A DNA stretch of 64,000 bases, taken from Nostoc sp. TH1S01. GTDB lineage: Bacteria > Cyanobacteriota > Cyanobacteriia > Cyanobacteriales > Nostocaceae. Below are positions 43,065 to 52,592 of this stretch, piece by piece. The notes under the pieces were generated by a model. It had not been told where the DNA came from, searched no databases, and saw only the letters and a list, made by a program, of their open reading frames with translations. The translations under genes were made by a program, and so were the position numbers. Location of the stretch: contig JAGKSW010000054.1 of the NCBI GenBank assembly GCA_018993265.1, positions 95,862-159,861 of the forward strand, read 5' to 3'. Position 1 is the first letter of the stretch. The number at the start of each line of letters is the position of its first letter.

Positions 43065-44315
43065 ATGCCAGCAACATCTTTTTACCCGGATGCCGCCTAC
43101 AATTCCCAAAAGTCCCGCCAGGTTTTAGACCCAGATATCACGGTTGACGACGGTGATTTGTCGGTCGAGGATCTTCAAGATTTGGAGATAGTTTCTGTTG
43201 ACCCTGCTAGTTTTGGCGCAAATACTAATCGCCGCAGCACAGACCTGGTACGTCTATACCTTCAGGAAATTGGACGAGTCCGGTTGTTGGGGCGTGATGA
43301 AGAAGTTTCAGAAGCTCAAAAAGTTCAGCGCTATCTACGGATGCGGACAGTACTTGCCAATGCTGCCAAGCAAGGTGATGCTGTAGTTGCGCCTTATCTG
43401 CGATTGATTGAAGTTCAAGAACGTTTAGCATCTGAACTCGGCCACCGTCCATCCTTAGAAAGATGGGCTGCTACTGCTGGAGTACAACTGTCGGATCTCA
43501 AACCGACTTTATCAGAAGGCAAACGCCGTTGGGCTGAAATTGCCAAGATTACAGTAGAAGAACTGGAGCAAATTCAGTCTCAAGGACTGCAATCTAAAGA
43601 ACACATGATCAAGGCAAACCTACGTCTTGTGGTTTCTGTTGCCAAGAAATACCAAAATCGTGGTTTGGAATTATTAGATTTAGTCCAAGAAGGAACTCTT
43701 GGTTTAGAAAGAGCCGTAGAAAAATTTGATCCTACTAAAGGTTATCGCTTTAGTACTTATGCTTATTGGTGGATTCGTCAAGGGATTACAAGAGCGATCG
43801 CTACTTCTAGCCGCACAATTCGCCTCCCGGTTCATATTACAGAAAAATTAAACAAAATTAAAAAAGCGCAACGAAAAATTGCTCAAGAAAAAGGTCGGAC
43901 TCCGACTTTAGAAGACTTGGCAATTGAATTAGAAATGACACCATCTCAAGTTAGAGAAGTGTTGTTAAGAGTGCCTCGTTCTGTTTCTTTAGAAACCAAA
44001 GTCGGTAAAGATAAAGATACTGAGTTAGGAGAATTGCTAGAAACCGATAGCGTGACTCCTGAAGAAATGTTAATGCGAGAATCTTTACAAAGAGACTTGC
44101 AAAATCTGTTAGCTGATTTAACTAGCCGCGAACGAGATGTCATTCTGATGCGGTTTGGTTTGGCTGATGGTCATCCTTATTCTTTAGCCGAAATTGGCCG
44201 GGCTTTGGATTTATCACGGGAACGGGTACGCCAAATTGAATCAAAAGCTTTGCAAAAACTGCGCCAACCCAAGCGCCGCAACCTCATCCGTGACTATTTA
44301 GAGTCTCTGAGTTAG
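43065..44315 (+). CDS. sigC: Group 2 RNA polymerase sigma factor (SigC)
   Basis: 416 residues. Sigma-70 regions are complete: 1.2 (STDLVRLYLQEIGRVRLLGRDEEV), 2.1-2.4 (ANLRLVVSVAKKYQNRGLELLDLVQEGTLGLERAVEKFDPTKGYRFSTYAYWWIRQGITRAI), region 3 and the 4.2 HTH (YSLAEIGRALDLSRERVRQIESKAL). The extended N-terminus and its position directly before furA match SigC of Anabaena (all1692-all1691 as I recall). SigC there responds to nitrogen and sulfur stress; that role is inferred for this copy. Confidence 0.85.
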   Translation: MPATSFYPDAAYNSQKSRQVLDPDITVDDGDLSVEDLQDLEIVSVDPASFGANTNRRSTDLVRLYLQEIGRVRLLGRDEEVSEAQKVQRYLRMRTVLANAAKQGDAVVAPYLRLIEVQERLASELGHRPSLERWAATAGVQLSDLKPTLSEGKRRWAEIAKITVEELEQIQSQGLQSKEHMIKANLRLVVSVAKKYQNRGLELLDLVQEGTLGLERAVEKFDPTKGYRFSTYAYWWIRQGITRAIATSSRTIRLPVHITEKLNKIKKAQRKIAQEKGRTPTLEDLAIELEMTPSQVREVLLRVPRSVSLETKVGKDKDTELGELLETDSVTPEEMLMRESLQRDLQNLLADLTSRERDVILMRFGLADGHPYSLAEIGRALDLSRERVRQIESKALQKLRQPKRRNLIRDYLESLS

Positions 44316-44781
44316 TTCACAGTTGATAGTCAATAGTCAATGGTGAACCAGCGACGGGTACGTAGGGGGTTTCCACGCCACTTGCTTCAACGGGGGGTTC
44401 CCCTGCAATGCAGTGTCTCCCCAGGTGTGACTGTTGCTAGGGTCAGCATTAGCGACGTTAGAAGGGTTGATAGTACACAAAATTCTAACTATAGATTGTT
44501 GACTTTGGACTTTTTATGTTGTGAAAAATTATGTTGAGCGTTTCTTCTAAAATCTTTCTCCAGCTTATAAACAATCTTTTGCAGCTAGGGAAACTAACTC
44601 TTGAGTTTCCTATTTCTCAGGATAGTTTGAGAAAGGCGATCGCTCCTCTAGCATTGCCTTATGGATTTAATTTACCAAGTTTGGGCATTTAACAAATATT
44701 GTCAATAAGCGTCACTTGTTGCAAATTGCTCACAACATTTGTTATATTCTCAACTAATGGGCTTTGTTGAGAAAAATTAGT
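44316..44781. promoter_or_regulatory. Gap containing the furA promoter region
   Basis: About 465 bp without a gene. 44364-44430 is a GC-rich repeat (CAACGGGGGGTTCCCCTGC..) of the same type as in the GH116 gene. The 80 bp before furA are AT-rich (TTGCTCACAACATTTGTTATATTCTC) and would hold the promoter and possibly Fur-binding sites, which I cannot map by eye. Confidence 0.45.
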
Positions 44782-45237
44782 ATGACAGTCTACACAACTA
44801 CTTCACTCAAAGCAGAATTAAACGAAAGAGGTTGGCGTTTAACACCCCAACGCGAAGTAATTTTACACATTTTTCAAGAACTTCCGCAAGGCGAACACCT
44901 CAGTGCTGAGGATCTATATCATAGATTAGAAAGCGATGGTGAAGGCATCAGTCTCTCTACTATTTATCGGACATTGAAGCTGATGGCACGCATGGGGATT
45001 TTGCGGGAATTAGAATTAGGGGAAGGACATAAACATTACGAACTCAATCAACCCTACCCCCATCACCACCACCATTTGATATGTGTTCGATGCAATACAA
45101 CTATTGAATTTAAAAATGATTCGATTTTAAAAATTGGTGCGAAAACTGCTCAAAAAGAAGGATATCACTTACTCGACTGTCAAATGACCATTCACGCAGT
45201 ATGCCCCAAGTGCCAACGGGCATTGATGCCACTGTAG
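44782..45237 (+). CDS. furA: Ferric uptake regulator FurA
   Basis: 151 residues from ATG 44782 (MTVYTTTSLKAEL); an in-frame TTG six codons upstream is not needed. DNA-binding winged helix: LTPQREVILHIF..EDLYHRLESDGEGISLSTIYRTLKLMARMGIL. The metal/redox part has HHHHHLIC and cysteines at 101, 104, 133, 141 and 144, i.e. two CxxC motifs plus C133, exactly the pattern described for Anabaena FurA, a haem- and redox-sensitive regulator of iron and oxidative-stress genes. Convergent with the peptidoglycan-binding protein gene 136 bp away. Confidence 0.93.
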   Translation: MTVYTTTSLKAELNERGWRLTPQREVILHIFQELPQGEHLSAEDLYHRLESDGEGISLSTIYRTLKLMARMGILRELELGEGHKHYELNQPYPHHHHHLICVRCNTTIEFKNDSILKIGAKTAQKEGYHLLDCQMTIHAVCPKCQRALMPL

Positions 45238-45363
45238 CATTGGGGCAGCATAACTAAAGGAATGTACTCACATCAATTTTGGATTTTCCCTGAACCGAAA
45301 AATCTAAAATTGGCAGAGTTATCGGAGGGAAGTAACCTATTGGGGATTCACATTGATCAACCT

Positions 45364-45388
45364 AAGCGGATGCTAAAAGCGTCCGCTT
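45364..45388. terminator. Hairpin between furA and the convergent gene
   Basis: AAGCGGA (45364-45370) and TCCGCTT (45382-45388) form a 7-bp stem overlapping the last codons of the minus-strand gene. No strong T-run follows, so termination may be leaky, which would allow antisense transcription into furA. Confidence 0.4.
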
Positions 45389-46521
45389 CTAATATCACTG
45401 AGACTGACACCATAAAATTCTTGGGCTTGCTTAATTGCTTTTCTTGTATCTTCTGCCATAACACCGTTGAGCTTGCCTTTATAAAAGCCCTTGTCTCGCA
45501 GTCTTCGTTGAATTTCTAAAACACTAAAGTCACTCTTAGGTGCTTTGCTCACCTTACTGTATAACCTAGCTCTGGTGGTAGGGCCAGCAATCCCGCTTGC
45601 TGCTAAGTAATTGTCTGCTTGAAAGCGACGTACAGCATCGGAAGTGTAAGAACCAAAGTAGCCATTTGGCTCTCCTTGTAAATATCCAGCTTTAATTAAC
45701 TGTTCTTGTAAAACTCGAACAGCTTCACCGCGATCGCCCATGCGAAGATTGTCTTTATCAGCTGCTTGTCTTTGGGGAGCTTCGTTACCATAACCTACCC
45801 CAGATGGAGGCAGTTTACTGAGAGTTGCAGGGCCAACAATCCCATCAACGTTTAGTTTATATGCTTCTTGGAAACGCTTCACAGATTCTTCGGTAATGGG
45901 GCCAAATATACCTGTGGCATTTCCGTAGTAATAACCTGCTACCCGCAACTTCTCTTGCAGAGTTCTCACATCTTCCCCTTCATCACCTTTTTTCAGGTAT
46001 TGAGAATTGATGCGTTTAGTAGCTTGAGTTGTGGTTTTTTGAGTTGGGGTATTAGCAGCTGCAACTCTAGTTGTTTGGGTTGTACGCACAACTGTTGGTT
46101 TTTTAGCTTGGCTACTTGCAGATGATTTCCGCCAATTGTCTAATTTTTGGAGTGTAGTTGCTCCTACTACGCCATCAACTGGTAAACCCGCAGCTTTTTG
46201 GAACCGTCTGACAGCTTCTTCTGTGGGAAAGTCATAAACTTGAGTGACGGGAGCTTGATAAAAGCCCGCTTGTTGCAACTTTTGTTGTAGATTTCTGACA
46301 GAAGGGCCTTGATCTCCCCTTTCGAGAGCCAAGACACTATTGACACTACTGAGAATCGACAAGGTAAGCGCCAGAGGTAACATATACTTCCAAGCCTTAC
46401 CAGAAAGCTTTTTCCAGTCTGGTGCTGAGGCTTTGTTTAACAAATCACTCAGCAACACCAAGTCACTGGATTCACAATCTTCATAAGCGAAAGCTAGGTG
46501 CAAATATGCAAGGTTGTCCAT
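45373..46521 (-). CDS. Peptidoglycan-binding domain protein (alr1690-like)
   Basis: 382 residues with a membrane segment near residue 45-65 (AWKYMLPLALTLSILSSVNSVLAL) and four PG_binding_1 repeats, each of the form L..GD.G..VR.LQ..L...GY(Y)G...G.FG..T...V..FQ...L..DGI.G..T: about residues 68-120, 175-230, 260-315 and 325-380. It likely anchors to or remodels the cell wall. In Anabaena PCC 7120 the equivalent gene alr1690 gives a long transcript antisense to furA; here the convergent layout is conserved. It is followed upstream by cobN on the same strand (18 bp between). Confidence 0.9.
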   Translation of the reverse strand: MDNLAYLHLAFAYEDCESSDLVLLSDLLNKASAPDWKKLSGKAWKYMLPLALTLSILSSVNSVLALERGDQGPSVRNLQQKLQQAGFYQAPVTQVYDFPTEEAVRRFQKAAGLPVDGVVGATTLQKLDNWRKSSASSQAKKPTVVRTTQTTRVAAANTPTQKTTTQATKRINSQYLKKGDEGEDVRTLQEKLRVAGYYYGNATGIFGPITEESVKRFQEAYKLNVDGIVGPATLSKLPPSGVGYGNEAPQRQAADKDNLRMGDRGEAVRVLQEQLIKAGYLQGEPNGYFGSYTSDAVRRFQADNYLAASGIAGPTTRARLYSKVSKAPKSDFSVLEIQRRLRDKGFYKGKLNGVMAEDTRKAIKQAQEFYGVSLSDIRSGRF

Positions 46522-46538
46522 AGTTCATTCCTACACCA

Positions 46539-49500
46539 TTATTTATCTGGGATGTATTTTTCTTCGATGGCTGCTTCTGCTTGATGTACTAAATTTCTTA
46601 AATTTTCCAGTGTCAGTATATCTACATCCTCCCATAAACCGCGCTTGTGTGCTTCAAGTAATCTTTCAGCAATATCACGCAACGCATGAGGATTATTGTA
46701 CTGAATAAATCCTGAAACGGTAGTATCAAATAAATAAGACTCTGCTATTCCTTGATACATATAGTCTTCTACGCATTTGGTCGTTGCATCGTAGGCAAAC
46801 AGAAAATCAACAGTTGCTGACATTTCAAAGGCACCTTTATAACCGTGGCGCATAATTCCGGCAATCCACTTAGGATTAATAACACGCGAACGATACACCC
46901 GCGCAATTTCTGCTTTCAGTTGGCGAATACGGGGATTAGCTGGAATAGAATTGTCACCGAAGTAAATTTGCGGACTCTTGCCTTGCAAAGAACGGGCAGC
47001 AACCGTTAAACCACCTTGAAATTGATAATAATCATCAGAATCGAGCAAATCATGTTCGCGGTTGTCTTGGTTGTGCAGCACAATTTGCATTTGCTGTAAA
47101 CGCTGCTGAAATGCTTCTGGTGCAGCAATTCCGGTGAGTTTGCCCTTTTCTTGACTGGAAGTCATACTGCTGTAGGCGTAACAACTCCAATTGATATAAG
47201 CATGGGCTAAATCTTGGTCATCAGTCCAATTTTGCGATTCAATTAAACCTTGCAGTCCAGCACCATAAGCGCCTGGTTGAGAACCAAAAATGCGATAACG
47301 CGATCGCAACTTTGCCTCTGGTTCTGGTAATCCTTGCGCTATCCAATACTCTGTATCTTGCTGAACTTGCACCGCTAAGGGGTTTTCCTCTGGAGATTCA
47401 TCTAAGGCGGCAACTGCTGTCACTGCCTGTTCAAATAAGTCAATCAGATTAGGGAACGCATCACGGAAAAATCCAGAAATTCTTAAGGTAACATCCACAC
47501 GCGGACGACCCAAAATTGACAACGGTAAAATTTCAAAATCTATAACTCGCCGCGCCGCACCATCCCAGACAGGACGCACACCCAACAATGCCAAAGCTTC
47601 GGCAATGTCATCACCGCCAGTTCGCATGGTCGCTGTACCCCACAAGGATAAGCCCAGTGTTTTGGGATACTCACCATGCTCTTGTGTATAGGATTCAATT
47701 AAGTTCTCGGCTGCTTTTCTGCCAACGTCCCAGGCTGTTTCTGTAGGTAAAGCGCGGATGTCTACTGAGTAAAAGTTTTTGCCTGTGGGCAGGACTTCTG
47801 GTCTGCCGCGTGTGGGTGCGCCGGAAGCACCACTGGGAACGTATCCGCCATCAAGTCCGTGCAGTAAGTTGGTGATTTCTGCGGGGGTTTGTTGGAGGGC
47901 GGGGAGGAGTTTGGAGTTTATCCAGTCTAGGGTAGTGCTGAGTGCTGAGTGCTGAGTGCTGAGTGCTGAGTGGGGGAGTTGTTCTACTAGTTCGGCGGCT
48001 TGTTCTTCTAGGAGTTCAACTACATCGCCGATGGTGCGGCAGGATTTTATTTTCACGCAGAGGCGCGGAGGCGCGGAGAGTGATTCTGAGGGGGTGAAGG
48101 GGGAGCTAAATTCGTCTGTAAGGGGGTCTATGTCTAATCCCCAGGCTTGGGCTAGGGCGCGGGTGATGCCGATGGAATGGCGGTTGGGGATACGGGCGAT
48201 CGCAACTATTAAGTCTCGTAGTTGTTTATCTTGGGGACATTTCCCAAATATATGCAAGCCGTCGCGGATTTGGGCTTCTTTGAGTTCGCATAGATAGCCA
48301 TCTAATGAGTTTAATATTGATAGTTCAAAGTTGAAGATTGCTTCTTTGTTTTCTAGTCCTAAGTCGAGGTGGAGGTTTTCTTTGATGACTAGTTCCCGGA
48401 TGCGATCGCGGATGGCTGGTAATCTTGAAGGGTCTAAGCTTTCGGCTTCGTAAAATTCATCAATTAAGTTTTCTAATTGTTGCAAAGCCCCATACAATTC
48501 TGCGCGGGTCATTGGTGGTGTGAGGTGGTCGATAATCACAGCTTGGGCGCGGCGTTTGGCTTGGGAACCTTCACCTGGATCGTTGACAATAAAGGGGTAT
48601 AGGTGAGGCATTGTGCCTAAAGCAACTTCGGGATAACAACTGTTAGATAAAGCTAAACTTTTTCCTGGTAGCCATTCGAGGTTGCCATGTTTGCCGATGT
48701 GTACCACAGCATCAGCACTAAAGCATTCTCTTACCCAGTAATAAAAAGCTAAATAAGTATGAGTTGGTTCTAAATCGGGTGCGTGATAATTCAAACTAGG
48801 GTCAATGTCATAACCCCGCGCTGGTTGAATACCGATGAAAATATTGCCTAATTGAATTCCAGGAATAGGAAAGGGGGAATGGGGGTAAGAAATTTCTTCT
48901 TGATTCTCTACTCCCGACTCCCGACTCCCGATTCCCCACCGTTCATTGATACCTTGTTTGACTGATTCTGGTAACGAAGCGAAGTATTCTTGATATGCTT
49001 CACTTGCAAGGCTTTGCTGAACAGGTCGCAATTCTCTGGCTTCGGGGTCATTGGTTACACCATCTGTGAGGCGTTGAATTAACTCATGACCATCGGCGGG
49101 TAAGTTATCTAATTCATAACCAGCAATCTGTAAGGCTTTGAGAATTTCTACGCAACTTGCTGGAGTATCTAAACCTACACCGTTAGCAAGACGACCGTCG
49201 CGGTTAGGGTAGTTAGCTAAAATTAGGGCAATACGTCTTTCTTGGGGTGGTTTGGAACGTAGGCGTACCCAATTAGCGGCGAGTTGAGCGACGAAATCAA
49301 CGCGATCGCTCACTGGTTCATAAACGACTACATCTGTTTCTAGGTCAGAATTCCGTGTTTGCAAAGCTTTAAAAGATACCGCACGGCTAATAATTCTGCC
49401 ATCTACTTCTGGTAGTGCCACATTCATCGCAATATCACGCGGAGATAAACCTTGGGACTGCGATTCCCACTGCTCAACGGAACCACCACTAAGAATCACT

Positions 49501-50441
49501 TGTAAAACTGGCACATCCAATTTTTGCCACAAGTCTGTTTCTGGTGTTTCAGTGTCTAGACGTGCGAGAGAAAAACTAGTGGTATTCAAAAGTACCGCGA
49601 TTTGCTCGGCATCTTTAGGCTGGAAAAATTCGCTCAATTCATCTTGAACGCTGGGGTCACGTAACGAAGAAACAAAAACTGGGATTGGTTGTAAGTTTCT
49701 TTGTGCTAAAGCTGTACATAAAGCATCAATTACCTTAGTATTTCCAGCTAGATAATGAGCGCGGTAGAACAAAATGCCGACTTTGGGAAGTAGGGAGTAG
49801 GGAGTAGGGAGTAGGGGATTTTCCGCTACGCATTCTCCCTGCTTAGTAAATGCTGTTTCACCACTCACCACTCCCCACTCACCACTCCCCATACTCCATT
49901 CATACAACCCAACACGGGGAACAATTTGCGGCGGTAAGGGTTGAAAGGATGTTTCTAAGCAAGTGTCAGCAATAAATTGCAAAGCATTAACAAAATTATT
50001 AACACCGCCTTCGTTGAAGTATTGCCATACTTGGTTAACAATTTCTACAGGTACAGTAGATTGAGCAACTAATTCTGGGTCAAGCGCGTCATCTCCTGGC
50101 ATTACAATTAAGGTTGTACCGTTACGTTGTACAATTTCCTGCACCACTTCTAAACCGTAAGCCCAGTATGCACGTCCGCCTAAAAGACGTAAAATAATTA
50201 CCTCGGCAAGTTCCAAAACTTGCTCGCTGTATGTATCAATAGTGATTTGTTGTTGTAACTGCAATAAGTTAGTGACTCTTAATGCAGGAAAATTTGTCGG
50301 TAATTTGGTAACTGCTGCTGCCAAAGTTTGAATGTCAGTATCCGCAGCCGTAATAAATACAAACGGTGCTGGAGTTTGTTCTACAAAAATTAAACCTTCT
50401 GACTGATTCCATCCGACTGATTTGGCATTTATCCGATGCAT
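46539..50441 (-). CDS. cobN: Cobaltochelatase subunit CobN
   Basis: 1300 residues, the large subunit of the ATP-dependent aerobic cobaltochelatase that inserts Co2+ into hydrogenobyrinate a,c-diamide in cobalamin synthesis (a relative of BchH/ChlH). Typical blocks: GGRAYWAYGLEVVQEI, HYHAPDLEPTHTYLAFYYWVRECFSADAVVHIGKHGNLEWLPGKS, DGGYVPSGASGAPTRGRPEVLPTGKNFYSVDIRALPT, GYKGAFEMSATVDFLFAYDATT. Four segments are not family sequence but in-frame intergenic repeats: residues about 180-217, 499-524, 779-797 and 820-834. That is why it is somewhat longer than usual. In same orientation as the peptidoglycan-binding gene downstream. Confidence 0.93.
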   Translation of the reverse strand: MHRINAKSVGWNQSEGLIFVEQTPAPFVFITAADTDIQTLAAAVTKLPTNFPALRVTNLLQLQQQITIDTYSEQVLELAEVIILRLLGGRAYWAYGLEVVQEIVQRNGTTLIVMPGDDALDPELVAQSTVPVEIVNQVWQYFNEGGVNNFVNALQFIADTCLETSFQPLPPQIVPRVGLYEWSMGSGEWGVVSGETAFTKQGECVAENPLLPTPYSLLPKVGILFYRAHYLAGNTKVIDALCTALAQRNLQPIPVFVSSLRDPSVQDELSEFFQPKDAEQIAVLLNTTSFSLARLDTETPETDLWQKLDVPVLQVILSGGSVEQWESQSQGLSPRDIAMNVALPEVDGRIISRAVSFKALQTRNSDLETDVVVYEPVSDRVDFVAQLAANWVRLRSKPPQERRIALILANYPNRDGRLANGVGLDTPASCVEILKALQIAGYELDNLPADGHELIQRLTDGVTNDPEARELRPVQQSLASEAYQEYFASLPESVKQGINERWGIGSRESGVENQEEISYPHSPFPIPGIQLGNIFIGIQPARGYDIDPSLNYHAPDLEPTHTYLAFYYWVRECFSADAVVHIGKHGNLEWLPGKSLALSNSCYPEVALGTMPHLYPFIVNDPGEGSQAKRRAQAVIIDHLTPPMTRAELYGALQQLENLIDEFYEAESLDPSRLPAIRDRIRELVIKENLHLDLGLENKEAIFNFELSILNSLDGYLCELKEAQIRDGLHIFGKCPQDKQLRDLIVAIARIPNRHSIGITRALAQAWGLDIDPLTDEFSSPFTPSESLSAPPRLCVKIKSCRTIGDVVELLEEQAAELVEQLPHSALSTQHSALSTTLDWINSKLLPALQQTPAEITNLLHGLDGGYVPSGASGAPTRGRPEVLPTGKNFYSVDIRALPTETAWDVGRKAAENLIESYTQEHGEYPKTLGLSLWGTATMRTGGDDIAEALALLGVRPVWDGAARRVIDFEILPLSILGRPRVDVTLRISGFFRDAFPNLIDLFEQAVTAVAALDESPEENPLAVQVQQDTEYWIAQGLPEPEAKLRSRYRIFGSQPGAYGAGLQGLIESQNWTDDQDLAHAYINWSCYAYSSMTSSQEKGKLTGIAAPEAFQQRLQQMQIVLHNQDNREHDLLDSDDYYQFQGGLTVAARSLQGKSPQIYFGDNSIPANPRIRQLKAEIARVYRSRVINPKWIAGIMRHGYKGAFEMSATVDFLFAYDATTKCVEDYMYQGIAESYLFDTTVSGFIQYNNPHALRDIAERLLEAHKRGLWEDVDILTLENLRNLVHQAEAAIEEKYIPDK

Positions 50442-50579
50442 AATCCCGCCTTACCGTCTTAAACTGTTGGTTAGAACACGATTAAAAAACATTCCAGCCT
50501 AGCACAGCCAGTTGCTAAACCCAGAGGAAATCCTCTCTCATAAACTGGCTCTTCACCCCCTCTCACCCGACCATTGAAA

Positions 50580-52526
50580 ATGCTTAGTTCACCTGATTTG
50601 AGCTTTTCTCAAAATTTGCCTTTAGTTGTATTTAATCAGCTTGGGGAATTATTACAGCAAATGGCTCAATCTGTGGAAAGTTCTGTGCTAGTGCTGACAG
50701 AAGCTGTACTGGCAAGAATTGTCATACCTCAAGAATGGCAAGGTCAAAAATTCACATTGGTGGTGTCTGAGCAGTTTAGTGCGTTGTTGATAGGGAATTT
50801 GACGCAGGAGAGCAGGGGAGCGGGGGAGCGGGGGAGCGGGGGAGCAGAGGAAAATTATCCCTCAGCACTCAGCACTCGGTTGACGTTTAATTCAGAGGCG
50901 ATCGCCTCCTTTGTTGGAAATTTGAAAGGTTTGTTTCCTAGTGATTCTGATACGCATCAAAGTCTTGAGTATTACAGTCAAATTCGGTGTTCTAATGATG
51001 CCACGCTTCAATGTCAATTCACGCTGTTGTTATTAGAGTATCTGCTACCACAAAAGAATGAGGCAGTAACAGAAGCTCTGAATCCAAATCAGGCTGAAAG
51101 TTTTTGTCAAGTGATCGAAATTGCTTTGCAAAAACAAATTTCCCAAGAGCGACTGTTAAATCAAGTCACAACTCAAATCCGCAAAAGCTTAGATTTGCCA
51201 GTGATTATGGCAACAGCGATCGCCCAAGTGCGTGATTTTTTGAAGTTAGACCGGTTAGTAATATATAAATTTGAGGGGTCAAGGGTCAATACCCAACACT
51301 CAACGGTGAATGGGCAAAACAATTCTCAACCCTCAATGCCAGACTGGCAAAAGTATGGGGGTTGTATCGTTTATGAAGCTAAAGCTCAAGAAGCTATTCC
51401 CTCAGTTTTACATTACCAAGAGACAAATTGTTTTACCCGCCATTCTGCTTGTTGGGATAAGTATCGCCAAGGTTTTACCTTAGTGGTTGAGGATGTAGAA
51501 AAAACTTATGCGCTGGAAGAGTGTTTGTTAAATTTCCTCCGTGCTAATCGTGTCAGGGCAAAGTTGGCAGCACCAATTATGTTTGAGGAAAAACTCTGGG
51601 GGTTGTTAATTGCTCATCAGTGTGATATTCCGCGCCAATGGAATGAAAATGAGCGAAATTTACTCACTTCCATTGCTGAACAACTGGCGATCGCCATTCA
51701 TCAATCGGAGTTAATGCGATCGCTAACTCAAGAAAAACAAACTCTCGAACAACGGGTGCTAGAACGCACAATGGCTTTACGGGATGCTTTATTAGCCGCT
51801 GAAGCTGCTAGCCGTTTACGTAATGAATTTCTCGCCACAATCAGCCATGAATTACTCACGCCGTTAACTTATGTGATTGGGATGTCTTCGACATTGTTGC
51901 GCTGGCCTATAGGTGAATTGAGCCAAAGACAGCGAGATTACCTACAAACCATCCACGACAGTGGCGAACATTTATTAGAAATGATCAATGACATCCTGGA
52001 TTTATCACAAATCGAGGCTGGTAAAACAGTTTTAAATATTAATGAATTTTCTTTAGCAAAGATAGCAGAAAATGCTATTTCTGCCTTAATCGATAAAGCA
52101 AATGACCAGCAAGTTAATCTCAAACTCGATTTACAAATTGATCCACGACGCGATCGCTTTAGTGCTGATGCGGAGCGTATAGAACAAATTTTATGGAATT
52201 TGTTAACCAATGCAATTAAATTTACACCTGAAGGTGGCAGTGTCACTCTGCGAATTTGGGTAGAAGATAATACTGCTGTTTTTCAAGTTGAAGATACAGG
52301 AATTGGTATTTCTGAAGAGCAATTGCCATTAATGTTTGAGAAATTTCAGCAGCTTGATACACCTTATCGTCGCCGTTATGAAGGTACAGGACTTGGTTTA
52401 GCTTTAACTAAACAACTTGTAGAACTGCATCGTGGTCGAATTGAAGTAGAATCCACTGTGGGTATCGGCTCCATCTTTACTGTCTGGATACCTGCTCAGT
52501 CTGCAAAAGTTCTGAGTGCTGAGTAG
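50580..52526 (+). CDS. GAF-domain sensor histidine kinase
   Basis: 648 residues from ATG 50580 (a TTG two codons upstream is possible). The N-terminal 180 residues are uncharacterised (VFNQLGELLQQMAQSVESSVLVLTEAVLARIVIP..). A phytochrome-type GAF domain follows (LLNQVTTQIRKSLDLPVIMATAIAQVRDFLKLDRLVIYKF.. to ..LLIAHQCDIPRQWNENERNLLTSIAEQLAIAIHQ), then a coiled coil and the kinase: H-box ATISHELLTPLT (His about 423), N-box NLLTNAIKFTPEGG, G1 DTGIGISEEQL, G2 GTGLGLALTKQLV. No PCB-binding Cys motif was recognised. Residues about 76-100 and 233-255 are repeat-derived insertions. No response regulator is adjacent. Divergent from cobN. Confidence 0.92.
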   Translation: MLSSPDLSFSQNLPLVVFNQLGELLQQMAQSVESSVLVLTEAVLARIVIPQEWQGQKFTLVVSEQFSALLIGNLTQESRGAGERGSGGAEENYPSALSTRLTFNSEAIASFVGNLKGLFPSDSDTHQSLEYYSQIRCSNDATLQCQFTLLLLEYLLPQKNEAVTEALNPNQAESFCQVIEIALQKQISQERLLNQVTTQIRKSLDLPVIMATAIAQVRDFLKLDRLVIYKFEGSRVNTQHSTVNGQNNSQPSMPDWQKYGGCIVYEAKAQEAIPSVLHYQETNCFTRHSACWDKYRQGFTLVVEDVEKTYALEECLLNFLRANRVRAKLAAPIMFEEKLWGLLIAHQCDIPRQWNENERNLLTSIAEQLAIAIHQSELMRSLTQEKQTLEQRVLERTMALRDALLAAEAASRLRNEFLATISHELLTPLTYVIGMSSTLLRWPIGELSQRQRDYLQTIHDSGEHLLEMINDILDLSQIEAGKTVLNINEFSLAKIAENAISALIDKANDQQVNLKLDLQIDPRRDRFSADAERIEQILWNLLTNAIKFTPEGGSVTLRIWVEDNTAVFQVEDTGIGISEEQLPLMFEKFQQLDTPYRRRYEGTGLGLALTKQLVELHRGRIEVESTVGIGSIFTVWIPAQSAKVLSAE

Positions 52527-52592
52527 CATGAGGAAAAAATGCAAAAGACAGGGAGCAGAGGAGCATAACTATTGACTATTGACCAATGACCA

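Noticed and set aside
45262..45519. Plus-strand frame after furA
   Set aside because: It overlaps the 3' end of the peptidoglycan-binding gene on the other strand and has no domain.
46495..46540. Possible cobalamin riboswitch near cobN
   Set aside because: The space upstream of cobN (50442-50579) is too short and lacks the B12-box-like sequence; nothing convincing is seen.
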